NCBI GenBank assembly: GCA_020628375.1
Contig: JAHDFD010000001.1
Location: 143,332-207,331 of the forward strand
DNA length: 64,000 nucleotides
Direction of reading: 5' to 3'
From: Chitinophagales bacterium
Lineage (GTDB): Bacteria > Bacteroidota > Bacteroidia > Chitinophagales > UBA2359
The notes under the pieces were generated by a model that saw nothing but the letters and a program-made list of their open reading frames with translations, made no database searches and was not told the origin of the DNA. Positions 14,861 to 23,477 of the stretch are shown piece after piece. The position numbers and the translations under genes are program-made. Positions within the stretch are counted from its first letter, which is position 1. Each line of letters opens with the position of its first letter.

Positions 14861-17479
14861 ATGAAAAAACATTTTTTAATGCTAACTGCTGCCGGAATGT
14901 TATTGGCCGGTTGTGGAGCTCAGAAAAAGATCACAGAAAAAGTTCAGGAACCTGAAATTGAAACGATTCAGGCACCTGAAATTGAAGTGGTTGCTGAAGA
15001 AGAAAAACCTGCTTACAATGCTTCTGAAACGAGGATCAACGATTTAATTCACACTAAGCTTGAAGTTGATTTCAACTGGGAAAAACAACAACTGAATGGA
15101 AAGGCAACATTAGACCTTGCTCCTTTCTTCTATGCAACCGATGAATTGGCTTTAGACGCGAAAGGTTTTCAGATTAACGAAGTTTCATTGGTTAAAAATG
15201 GTTCAAAAAAACCATTGGAATATACTTACGATGATTACCAATTCATCAATATTCAGCTCGATAAAAAATATGTTCGCGGTGAGCAATATCGTATTTTCAT
15301 CGATTACATCGCTAAACCTGAAGAACTAGATGCTACTGGTAGCGATGCTATTACGTCTGACAAAGGCCTATACTTTATTAATGCAGACGGCAGCGATCCA
15401 AACAAGCCAAAACAGATCTGGACACAAGGAGAAACAGAAGCTTCTTCTTGTTGGTTTCCAACCATAGATGCTCCTAATGAAAAAACGACACAGGAAATTC
15501 ACATGACTGTGAAAGATGAGTATGTTACGCTTTCAAATGGTCGAATGATTAGTTCTACGCCAAATGGAAATGGTACACGTACCGATATTTGGCGACAGGA
15601 CATTCCACACACACCTTACCTTTTTATGATGTTTGTGGGTGATATGGCGGTTGTTCGCGATAAAGACTGGAAAGGAAAAGAAGTTTCTTACTACGTAGAA
15701 AAAGAATACGAACAATATGCCATGCAAATTTTTGGAAATACTCCGGAAATGATGGATTTCTACTCTGATCTATTCGATTATGAATATCCTTGGGATAAAT
15801 ACTCTCAGGTTGTTGTGCGTGATTTCGTTTCAGGTGCTATGGAAAACACCACCGCGACTATACATTTCGATCAATTACAACGTACCGATCGTGAATTACT
15901 GGATCAAACACACGAAGATATTGTTGCTCACGAATTGATTCACCACTGGTTTGGTGATCTTGTTACATGCGAATCGTGGGCGAACCTTCCATTAAATGAA
16001 TCTTTTGCTACTTATGGTGAATATTTATGGGAAGAATATAAATATGGTAAAGACGCAGCAGATAAAAAAGGAAGGGATGACCTGAATATATATCTTCAGG
16101 AATCACAGGGAAAGAAAGTTGAACTGATCCGTTATCATTATGCTGACAAAGAAGATATGTTCGATGCGCACAGTTACCACAAAGGAGGTCGTATTTTACA
16201 CATGTTACGTAACTATATGGGCGACGATGCTTTCTTTGAGTCTTTGAGCTTATACCTGAAAAGACATGAATATACTGCTGTTGAAATTCATCAGTTGCGT
16301 TTGGCGTTTGAGGAAGTTACAGGAGAAGACCTGAACTGGTTCTTCAATCAGTGGTTCTTCAAAGCAGGACACCCCATTGTACGCATTAAGCACGATATTG
16401 ATGAAGAAAATGGAAAATACGATATTTCCTTCAAACAAAAACAAGACGAAGATCCTTATCGTTTGCCAATAGCTATTGATGTGTACTATGCTGATAAAGT
16501 AGAAAGAAAAGAATTTGTGATAGATGGGCGTGAATCAAGCTTCAGTTTTGATTTTACTGAAAAACCTTTATTGGTAAATGTTGATGCCGATAAAGTAATG
16601 CTTTGGGAAAAAGACGAACGTCGTCCAATCGAAGATTATATTGTTCAGTATGAAAAAGCACCGCTTTATTTAGATCGTTACGAAGCCGTTGATAAATTAT
16701 CGGGCAGACTAAGTGATGCCAACAATATGGCTACAGTTGTTGCAGCTTTAGATGACGATTTCTATCATATTCGCGGTAAAGCTGCCAGCTCTTTAGATCC
16801 ATCTAAAATTGATGAAACAGTTAAAGCAAAGCTCATCAGTATGGCAGAAAAAGATGAGCGTTCTTATGTACGTCATCAGGCAATGAAAAAGTTAGGAGAG
16901 TTAGATGATGCGAACTTAGCAAGCTTATTTGAAAAAGGAACGCAGGATCGTTCTTATTTAGTAGCCTCTACTTCTTTAGGTGCTTTGGCAGCAAAAAACA
17001 CCGATAAAGGAATGGCTATTGCCAAGACTTTCGAGAATGAAAAATCGGGAACAATGTTACGCGCTATCAGTAGCACTTATGGTGAGCATGGAGGAATTGA
17101 TGCTGCCAACTTCTTTGAGAACAAATTAAAAGATGCTGGTGATTTCAGCCGTTATACTTTACTTCAGGATTATGGTAAATTATTAGAAAGAAATTCAGAT
17201 AACAATACCATTATTGAGAATGCTGTAAATACCTTAAAAGATCGTGCATTGAACGACAACACCTGGTGGGTACGTATGAATGGTATGAATGCATTGAATG
17301 GTTTACGTTCAAACTTTGAAGGGCAAAAATCTGAGTTAGAAGGCACAGAAGGTGCTGATGCTAATAAAATAGAAGCTCTTGTAGGTAAAATTTCGATGTT
17401 GAGCACTATTATTGATGAGATAAAGTCGAAAGAAACACACCCGCGTTTATCTCAGATCTACAATATGCAAATCAAGTAA
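14861..17479 (+). CDS. M1-family aminopeptidase lipoprotein
   Basis: 872 residues with a lipoprotein signal (LLAGCGAQ). The exopeptidase motif GAMEN is at 325-329, the zinc site HELIHHWFGD at 357-366 with the third ligand Glu380 in LNESFATYGEYLW. An N-terminal beta domain precedes the catalytic domain, and from about residue 590 alpha-helical HEAT-like repeats follow (for example SYVRHQAMKKLGELDDANLASLF). It removes N-terminal residues from peptides in the periplasm or at the cell surface, supplying amino acids. It is followed after nine bases by a GNAT gene, so co-transcription is likely. Confidence 0.95.
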   Translation: MKKHFLMLTAAGMLLAGCGAQKKITEKVQEPEIETIQAPEIEVVAEEEKPAYNASETRINDLIHTKLEVDFNWEKQQLNGKATLDLAPFFYATDELALDAKGFQINEVSLVKNGSKKPLEYTYDDYQFINIQLDKKYVRGEQYRIFIDYIAKPEELDATGSDAITSDKGLYFINADGSDPNKPKQIWTQGETEASSCWFPTIDAPNEKTTQEIHMTVKDEYVTLSNGRMISSTPNGNGTRTDIWRQDIPHTPYLFMMFVGDMAVVRDKDWKGKEVSYYVEKEYEQYAMQIFGNTPEMMDFYSDLFDYEYPWDKYSQVVVRDFVSGAMENTTATIHFDQLQRTDRELLDQTHEDIVAHELIHHWFGDLVTCESWANLPLNESFATYGEYLWEEYKYGKDAADKKGRDDLNIYLQESQGKKVELIRYHYADKEDMFDAHSYHKGGRILHMLRNYMGDDAFFESLSLYLKRHEYTAVEIHQLRLAFEEVTGEDLNWFFNQWFFKAGHPIVRIKHDIDEENGKYDISFKQKQDEDPYRLPIAIDVYYADKVERKEFVIDGRESSFSFDFTEKPLLVNVDADKVMLWEKDERRPIEDYIVQYEKAPLYLDRYEAVDKLSGRLSDANNMATVVAALDDDFYHIRGKAASSLDPSKIDETVKAKLISMAEKDERSYVRHQAMKKLGELDDANLASLFEKGTQDRSYLVASTSLGALAAKNTDKGMAIAKTFENEKSGTMLRAISSTYGEHGGIDAANFFENKLKDAGDFSRYTLLQDYGKLLERNSDNNTIIENAVNTLKDRALNDNTWWVRMNGMNALNGLRSNFEGQKSELEGTEGADANKIEALVGKISMLSTIIDEIKSKETHPRLSQIYNMQIK

Positions 17480-17488
17480 TATAAACTA

Positions 17489-18034
17489 TTGCAATTTATA
17501 AGTTATACAGGAGAAAAATGTCTGCTTCGTCCTTTAAAAAAGGAGGATGCAGACATTTCCATTAAATGGAGGAATGATCCCGAAATAAGAGCACGGGTAA
17601 TGGGCTACCCATATCCGGTAAGTGCTGAAATGGAAGCCAAGTGGTATGCCAATGCACTCAACCCACAAAATAAAGATCAACTCTACTTCGCTATAGAATC
17701 ACTTTCCACTCATAATTTCATCGGTATTATCATGCTACGTAAAATCGACTGGATAGCCCGAACAGCATGGTTAGGTATTACTATTGGAGCAATAGAAGAA
17801 CACCATAAAGGTATAGGTACAGAAGCTGTTAGTTTGATACTTGAACATGCTTTTAATATATTCAACCTTAGAAAGGTCTGCATAGAAGTTGCTGAATACA
17901 ACACCAAGTCATATAAATTTTGGAAAAAACTAAACTTCAAAGAAGAAGGATGCCTGAAAGAGCAACTTTATTTAAACCACCAATACCACGATCTTCACAT
18001 TATGACTATTTATAAAACTATATCTGATCAATAG
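17489..18034 (+). CDS. GNAT N-acetyltransferase (RimJ/RimL-like)
   Basis: 181 residues with the acetyltransferase_3 pattern: LLRPLKKEDADISIKWRNDPEIRARVMGYPYP at the N-terminus, then the acetyl-CoA site LGITIGAIEEHHKGIGTEAVSLILEHAFN and IEVAEYNTKSYKFWKKLNFKEEG. The acceptor could be a protein N-terminus, an amino sugar or a small amine. The start is TTG nine bases after the M1 peptidase stop. It is similar to enzymes that acetylate UDP-amino sugars (PseH-like), but nothing nearby supports that reading. Confidence 0.85.
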   Translation: MQFISYTGEKCLLRPLKKEDADISIKWRNDPEIRARVMGYPYPVSAEMEAKWYANALNPQNKDQLYFAIESLSTHNFIGIIMLRKIDWIARTAWLGITIGAIEEHHKGIGTEAVSLILEHAFNIFNLRKVCIEVAEYNTKSYKFWKKLNFKEEGCLKEQLYLNHQYHDLHIMTIYKTISDQ

Positions 18035-18040
18035 ATAAAT

Positions 18041-18208
18041 AATTCAAGTTGCGATGTATATTGACATTTTTGTACATAGACGACTGTTTAACAGACCACA
18101 GACCACAGACCACAGACCACAAAATCTTACTCTTCACGATTATAATGTTTTTTTGTGGACAGTGGACTATTGTACTGTTGACAGTTGAGATTTATCGCAA
18201 CTTAAGTT
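18041..18208. repeat. MITE-like element, copy 1 (168 bp)
   Basis: Starts AATTCAAGTTGCGAT and ends ATCGCAACTTAAGTT, so the ends are imperfect inverted repeats with a perfect 10-base core (AAGTTGCGAT). The interior matches copy 2 at 20218 almost throughout, except that the 7-base unit AGACCAC is present four times here and once there, which accounts exactly for the 21-base length difference. It begins six bases after the GNAT stop. No ORF inside. The 164 bases between it and the operator at 18373 show nothing recognisable. Confidence 0.75.
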
Positions 18209-18372
18209 AAATAAATATTGGATAGTATTTCAAATTCAGCGGTTTTTCAAACTTTCATGTAAAGATATTAGACAATTTATGGTTTAATATTTAAGTTGTT
18301 CAAAAATAACACTTCCTTTTTCCACCATATTTTATAGAGGCTTGGAACAAATATTTCATTAAAACGTACGCT

Positions 18373-18392
18373 ATTAGCGAATATTCGCTAAT
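18373..18392. promoter_or_regulatory. Perfect 20-bp palindromic operator before the XRE/IrrE-like gene
   Basis: ATTAGCGAATATTCGCTAAT reads the same on both strands and lies 31 bases before the ATG. A near-consensus -7 box (TAATATTG, 18389-18396) overlaps its right end, so a bound dimer would block the promoter. Autoregulation by the gene product is the simple reading, as is common for this regulator family. Confidence 0.65.
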
Positions 18393-18422
18393 ATTGCAAA
18401 CTGACCTTTATCACTTGTTTTA

Positions 18423-19934
18423 ATGAGAGAAGAAAATATACGCATAATTTTTGGTCTGAAATTACGACAATTACGCAACGAGCATTCCTGGTCGTTGGCA
18501 GAACTCTCTAAAAAGTCGGGCTTGTCAGCTTCTTATCTAAATGAAATTGAAAAAGGGAAAAAATATCCTAAAGCTGAGAAAATAGCTGCCTTATCTCAAG
18601 CTTTCAAAGTGCCTTACGATGAAATGGTTTCTTTACAGCTTTCTAAAAACCTTGCTCCTTTAGGCGACTTGATCAGAACCGGTATTTTAAATGATCTTCC
18701 CCTTGAAATGCTGGGCTTCAATTTCAACAAACTTGTTGATTGGATGTCGAATGCGCCACTTAAAGTAGGTGCTTTCTTTAAAACAATTATTGAAATATCG
18801 CGAAACTATAATTTAGAAAAAGAATATTTTTATTTTGCTATACTTCGTTCTTATCAGGAAAACAACGAAAACTATTTTGAAGCACTCGAAACACTAGCCC
18901 AATCTTTTCTAGCTGAATATAGTTCAGAAAGTATAGCAAGTGTTGATGAACATAGAATCAGAGAAATACTGGAAGAAGACTTTAATTATAAGATAGATAC
19001 CTTCGACATTGAAAAACATAAAGACTTAGCAAGTGTTCGTTCCTTTTATATTACTTCAGGAAATAGAAAAAACAAGCAAGCTAAATTAATGCTCAATAGC
19101 AAAGCTAGTAACTGGCAAAAACGATTCATTCTTACACGCGAGCTTGGTTTTATGTTACTGAAGATCGGAGAGCAGGAGCGCCCACATCTTCCTCTTTTGC
19201 TTAAAGCACCTTCTTTCGAGATCGTACTTAATAATTACCGTGCATCTTACTTTGGAATGGCTATTTTAATTCCACAACAACAGTTAATACACGATTTGGA
19301 AGCACTTTTTTCTTTAGAAGAATGGGATACGTCTTTTTTCAGGAAAATATTGAATAAATATGCTGTTTCTCCCGAATTGTTATTATTAAGAATGACTAAT
19401 TTAATGCCTCGTTTTTTTGGCATAAAGAAACTATTCTTTTTACGTTTTCAATCTAAAGGGAAAAATAAATACCAATTAACAAGAGAACTACATTTAGCTC
19501 ATTTACACAGTCCACACGGAAACGAAAACTACTTGCATTATTGCAGAAGATGGTTGGGTACAAGACTTTTAAGCCAACTTGAAAAGCCCGAAGCAAATAC
19601 TTCTGAACTGCCATTGATCGAAGCACAATTCTCACATTATGCCGAGTCAAACCTTACCTACTTTGGTATTGGTTTAGCGCGTCCAATGTTACCGACTCCC
19701 AACACTAATGTAAGCGTCGAAATTGGTTGGGTTGTAGATGCTAACACCAAAAGTAAGATCAAGTTCCTTTCAGACCCGTCAATTCCGGTAAGAACCGTAA
19801 ATACCACCTGCGAAATGTGTGGGATCGCCGATTGTGAAAGCAGAGTAAAAGACCCGACTGAATTAGATAAGAAGAAGGCTTTCAAGAATATAAAAACACA
19901 ATTAAAAGAATTAGCAGAAACCTTGAATGAGTAG
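18423..19934 (+). CDS. XRE-family regulator of the ScfR/RamB type with degenerate IrrE-like domain
   Basis: 503 residues. The N-terminal HTH_3 is LRQLRNEHSWSLAELSKKSGLSASYLNEIEKGKKYPKAEKIAALSQAF (about 12-59). The centre aligns with the ImmA/IrrE peptidase position, but HExxH is replaced by RELGF at 239-243, so it is not a zinc protease. The C-terminus has CEMCGIADC (Cys463, 466 and 471), as in the DUF2083 region of regulators of glyoxylate, methylcitrate and acyl-CoA metabolism. It probably senses an acyl-CoA-type ligand. A perfect palindrome lies over its promoter, and two copies of a small repeat element bracket the gene. Confidence 0.85.
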   Translation: MREENIRIIFGLKLRQLRNEHSWSLAELSKKSGLSASYLNEIEKGKKYPKAEKIAALSQAFKVPYDEMVSLQLSKNLAPLGDLIRTGILNDLPLEMLGFNFNKLVDWMSNAPLKVGAFFKTIIEISRNYNLEKEYFYFAILRSYQENNENYFEALETLAQSFLAEYSSESIASVDEHRIREILEEDFNYKIDTFDIEKHKDLASVRSFYITSGNRKNKQAKLMLNSKASNWQKRFILTRELGFMLLKIGEQERPHLPLLLKAPSFEIVLNNYRASYFGMAILIPQQQLIHDLEALFSLEEWDTSFFRKILNKYAVSPELLLLRMTNLMPRFFGIKKLFFLRFQSKGKNKYQLTRELHLAHLHSPHGNENYLHYCRRWLGTRLLSQLEKPEANTSELPLIEAQFSHYAESNLTYFGIGLARPMLPTPNTNVSVEIGWVVDANTKSKIKFLSDPSIPVRTVNTTCEMCGIADCESRVKDPTELDKKKAFKNIKTQLKELAETLNE

Positions 19935-19938
19935 AAAT

Positions 19939-19970
19939 AAAGAATTGGAGCATGCCTGTTCCAATTCTTT
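19939..19970 (+). terminator. Terminator-like hairpin after the XRE/IrrE-like gene
   Basis: Perfect arms AAAGAATTGGA / TCCAATTCTTT with a 10-base loop, four bases past the stop. From 19971 to 20217 I see no gene or clear structure. Confidence 0.65.
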
Positions 19971-20217
19971 ACGACTATATGATCCGGTCAGTTGCACTTT
20001 ATGGGAAGAAAGCTCTCTGTGTTGGTTGTTGCAAGGCGAGAACCGAATCGTCTATAGATAATTCTTAACACTTTCATAGAAAGCACCAATAATATCTTTG
20101 ACAAAAATCAATAATTAGATGCATTTTTCGGTTGACATATATCAACAATCTTAATTTATTATCAAACCGATTCCTATTAAGCAACTATGAAAATTTTTAA
20201 GGGCTCTTCTTTTATTT

Positions 20218-20364
20218 AATTCAAGTTGCGATGTATAATGACATTTTTGTACATCGACGACTGTTTAACAGACCACAAAACCTTACTCTTCACGATTATA
20301 ATGTTTTTTTGTGGACAGTGGACTATTGTACTGTTGACAGTTGAGATTTATCGCAACTTAGGTT
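20218..20364. repeat. MITE-like element, copy 2 (147 bp)
   Basis: Same terminal inverted repeats as copy 1 (AATTCAAGTTGCGAT ... ATCGCAACTTAGGTT) and nearly the same interior, with a single AGACCAC unit. Same orientation as copy 1. It ends two bases before the stop of the convergent exonuclease gene, so both copies abut a gene 3' end and could act as transcription ends. Confidence 0.75.
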
Positions 20365-20366
20365 AT

Positions 20367-21086
20367 TTAGCTTACATATATTATTTTATCGTCTGAAATA
20401 TTTTCTTTTCCCATTAACTTCAAAACAACTCTTGCAGTAGCCAACACATCATTTTTAGCAAATTCTATTAATTGTTCCAAGTTGTTTTCTTCCCAGTATA
20501 TTTCGTGAATATCAATTGGTTTATTACTTGGTTTTGGTGTTTCTATACCTAAGGTTTGAGCCAGTAAATTTAATGAGGTTCGTTGTTTATAATCACCAAA
20601 TTGCCATAATTGTAATGTATCCAGAAAAGGCATTTCCCAGGGACGCACATTATGTATATTCAGCAGTGAAGGTAATTTTAAACCATTAACAATATAACGT
20701 TTACACAAAAAAGGAATATCGAACTGTTTAATATTGTGCCCACACAATTTATTAAGATTCATATTGCCAAAATACTGATTAATTAATTCACTTAATTGCT
20801 CTAGTATTTCCTTTTCTGTTGCTGCATGAATTACTTTTTGTCTGAACACCATCTCATCATCTGTTTTGGAAAAATAACCTAATCCGACACAAACGATCTT
20901 AGAGAATTCAGCATACAAAGCAGCCCTGTCCTTATACAACTCTGCATGATCTTCTTTTTCAGAAAAGCGCATTTTACTCTTCCAGAGTTCTTGCCATTCA
21001 CTTGGTGCCTCATCAAAGGCTTTATAATGGCTAACCGTTTCTATATCAATAAATAGCAATCGGTGTAATTGAATATTTTCGAGCAT
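20367..21086 (-). CDS. PolB-type 3'-5' exonuclease (DNA_pol_B_exo2 family)
   Basis: 239 residues. DEDD-type exonuclease motifs are seen: RLLFIDIETV (Exo I, D and E), LCGHNIKQFDIPFLCKRY (Exo II) and LIEFAKNDVLATARVVL (Exo III Asp). This is the stand-alone exonuclease related to the proofreading domain of family B polymerases. It should remove nucleotides from DNA 3' ends with two metal ions. It stands alone; the partner polymerase is unknown. Confidence 0.88.
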   Translation of the reverse strand: MLENIQLHRLLFIDIETVSHYKAFDEAPSEWQELWKSKMRFSEKEDHAELYKDRAALYAEFSKIVCVGLGYFSKTDDEMVFRQKVIHAATEKEILEQLSELINQYFGNMNLNKLCGHNIKQFDIPFLCKRYIVNGLKLPSLLNIHNVRPWEMPFLDTLQLWQFGDYKQRTSLNLLAQTLGIETPKPSNKPIDIHEIYWEENNLEQLIEFAKNDVLATARVVLKLMGKENISDDKIIYVS

Positions 21087-21121
21087 ATTAAAAGTTTAAT
21101 GATGGTGAAAAAATATATATT

Positions 21122-22153
21122 TTACCATTCAATCAGTTCTTTAAGTAAATTGTACGTTAAAGAACGGGTGAACAGGTAATTTACAGAAACATTGAAAAAC
21201 AAAGTAGGACTTAAATATTCGGTTCGGGTAAGGTCGCCCTTATTTACACTCATTAGCGAACCGGAATTAACACCTGCATGTGCCATGGCAATAAAGTTTC
21301 TATTCACCTTATACTTCAGGCACGTACGAAAACGCAACTGTGTTCTTGTCCAGCTTACTCTGCCATCTATCGGATTATTGATAGCAGTTGAGCTCAGCAA
21401 ATTATCATCTAAGTTAGGCATACCTCCACGAACGCCATTAATTCCAACATCGAAATACTGACGCAACTTTCTGTTGTGTTTATAAGCCACACCTATTTGT
21501 GCTGGAAGCACCATAGTAAAACGCCATTTCTTATTGATTTTTTTATTCATACCAAAAAATGGAATAGGAATGGGAATATTATTAATAGGAACAAAAAAAG
21601 CACCGTAGAACACCTGCTTTCTAAGGTTCACTAATTTCATATATCCAATTCCTGCCGAATAAATAACCTGTGTTTTCTTAGGGAAACTTATATCTTCGGA
21701 AAAGCCAATATTCGCCATATAAAACATAGCTCCCAAGCCCTTATAATGCAATGCCAAAGCCCCAATATTCGAGTTAATAATATTTGCCTGATCGTTGTAT
21801 TTACTGAATTGTGGACGAATGTATTGCAGGCTTGTACTTAAAAGTACCTGATAGCCTTTAGGCTTAATGTGTTTTTTCAGATTCAGTAAATCTCTTGGCT
21901 TATCAATGTCCAATGAAATGCTCATTCCTATATCGCCGGCTATCGGAATAAGTGCAGAAGTACTTACTCTGGAAGTAGTTACCCAACCATCATCGGTGCC
22001 GGTTATTTTTTGAGGTAAAGTCTGGTCATATTCCAATCGAATACTTGGTCTGAATATCTGATTTACGTCTAAGATTTGGAAACTCTGTGCTTCTACTACA
22101 TTGGAAAAACATAGTAGTAAAAAGAATATATTTAAAGCTACTCTCATTTGCAC
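21122..22153 (-). CDS. Outer-membrane beta-barrel protein (DUF6268-like)
   Basis: 343 residues with a signal peptide (FFLLLCFSNVVEAQ). The mature part alternates amphipathic strands, for example YQVLLSTSLQYIRPQF, VIYSAGIGYMKLV, RQYFDVGINGVRGG and YLSPTLFFNVSVNYLF, and starts FQILDVNQIFRPSIRLEYDQ. This resembles DUF6268 outer-membrane proteins, of unknown function. No transporter or substrate gene lies beside it. It precedes the exonuclease gene on the same strand by 35 bases, so they may share a transcript. Confidence 0.65.
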   Translation of the reverse strand: MQMRVALNIFFLLLCFSNVVEAQSFQILDVNQIFRPSIRLEYDQTLPQKITGTDDGWVTTSRVSTSALIPIAGDIGMSISLDIDKPRDLLNLKKHIKPKGYQVLLSTSLQYIRPQFSKYNDQANIINSNIGALALHYKGLGAMFYMANIGFSEDISFPKKTQVIYSAGIGYMKLVNLRKQVFYGAFFVPINNIPIPIPFFGMNKKINKKWRFTMVLPAQIGVAYKHNRKLRQYFDVGINGVRGGMPNLDDNLLSSTAINNPIDGRVSWTRTQLRFRTCLKYKVNRNFIAMAHAGVNSGSLMSVNKGDLTRTEYLSPTLFFNVSVNYLFTRSLTYNLLKELIEW

Positions 22154-22409
22154 GATTTTTGTAGTATATAGAAAAAGGTGGTTTTTGAATGATAAATGTC
22201 CTATTTTTTATTGAAATTAACAGGAATATTTGAAAAATAAAGCTTTATTCATCAAGATTTAACAAAAAGCTATTTATAGCTTGGTATCTTTATACAGCTT
22301 AAACCACACAACTAATACATTGATTGGTTGTTTACCCTTGTATAAGACCTGCTCAAAGTTTTAATTCTTAACAACTTTTCTAAAAGAAAATTTAAAGAGA
22401 AGAAGTAAA

Positions 22410-23474
22410 ATGCGTATCATTATCTTATTATTTAAAATATTAGTTAGCATCTTGTTGCTTTTCGGATTGGCAATAGGAAGCTTACTTTTATATGGTACGC
22501 TCACCGATTTTCAGCCAGAAGAAAAGCTATCGCTTGAATCGGTAAATAAAACTAAAAATACGATTGTCAATGATTCTACTTTCACTTTTATGATCTGGAA
22601 TATTGGCTATTGCGGATTAGGCGCAGAAATGGATTTCTTTTATGATGGTGGTAATAATGTAAATACACCAGAAAAGTATGTTAACTTATATCGAACACAT
22701 ACAGTTAACTCTTTGAATTATTACACCGATATAGATTTCCATTTATTACAAGAAGTTGACCTGAATTCTAATCGTAGCAATTTTGTAAATCAACTCGATG
22801 CCATTACTGAAAATGCCCTTACGAATCACAACCACACAACAGCTTTAAACTATAAAGTCAATTGGATTCCTTATCCTTTTTATGAACCTATGGGAAAGGT
22901 AGAAGGAGGTTTGGTAAGTTTATCAAAATATATTTCAGCTGAAAACACACGTTATCAATTTCCAGGCAACTTTGGCTGGCCTAAGCGTTTGTATATGCTA
23001 GATCGTTGTTTCTTATTACAACGCTATGATCTATCCAATGGTAAAGACCTTGTTGTTATCAATACACACAACTCTGCTTACGACGATGGTACGCTTAAAA
23101 GCAAGCAAATGGATTACCTGAAAAACGTATTATTGGCAGAATATGGAAAAGGTAATTATGTTGTTGTGGGAGGCGATTGGAATCAAACACCTCCTGGTTA
23201 TGATAATACCACTTTCCAGAGAGGTGAAGATTATATCGATCAGATTCCGATAAATTCCGACTTTATGCCTGAAGGATGGGAATGGGCTTATGATGGTACT
23301 GTTCCAACCAATCGAAAAACATCGAAACCATTTGATCATAAAACGACTTTTCAAACGGTTATCGACTTTTATTTAGTTTCACCTAATATTCAAGTAGAAG
23401 AAGTAAAAGGGGTGAACCTCGATTTTCAAAGTTCAGACCACCAACCTGTTTTAATGAAAATAAGTCTAAAGTAA
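22410..23474 (+). CDS. Membrane-anchored endonuclease/exonuclease/phosphatase-fold protein
   Basis: 354 residues with an uncleaved-looking N-terminal membrane segment (IIILLFKILVSILLLFGLAIGSLLLYG). Fold motifs are FMIWNIGYCGLG, IDFHLLQEVDLNSNR (metal Glu), DLVVINTHNSAYDDG, VVVGGDWNQTP (GDWN) and SSDHQPVLMKISL (catalytic SDH). Relatives cut DNA, phospholipids or phosphate esters. The anchor suggests action at the periplasmic face. Different in layout from the lipoprotein of the same fold at 4090-5307. Confidence 0.88.
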   Translation: MRIIILLFKILVSILLLFGLAIGSLLLYGTLTDFQPEEKLSLESVNKTKNTIVNDSTFTFMIWNIGYCGLGAEMDFFYDGGNNVNTPEKYVNLYRTHTVNSLNYYTDIDFHLLQEVDLNSNRSNFVNQLDAITENALTNHNHTTALNYKVNWIPYPFYEPMGKVEGGLVSLSKYISAENTRYQFPGNFGWPKRLYMLDRCFLLQRYDLSNGKDLVVINTHNSAYDDGTLKSKQMDYLKNVLLAEYGKGNYVVVGGDWNQTPPGYDNTTFQRGEDYIDQIPINSDFMPEGWEWAYDGTVPTNRKTSKPFDHKTTFQTVIDFYLVSPNIQVEEVKGVNLDFQSSDHQPVLMKISLK

Positions 23475-23477
23475 ATT

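Noticed and set aside
18093-18121. AGACCAC units as a CRISPR-like array
   Set aside because: Units of 7 bases with no spacers; it is a simple tandem repeat inside the MITE-like element.
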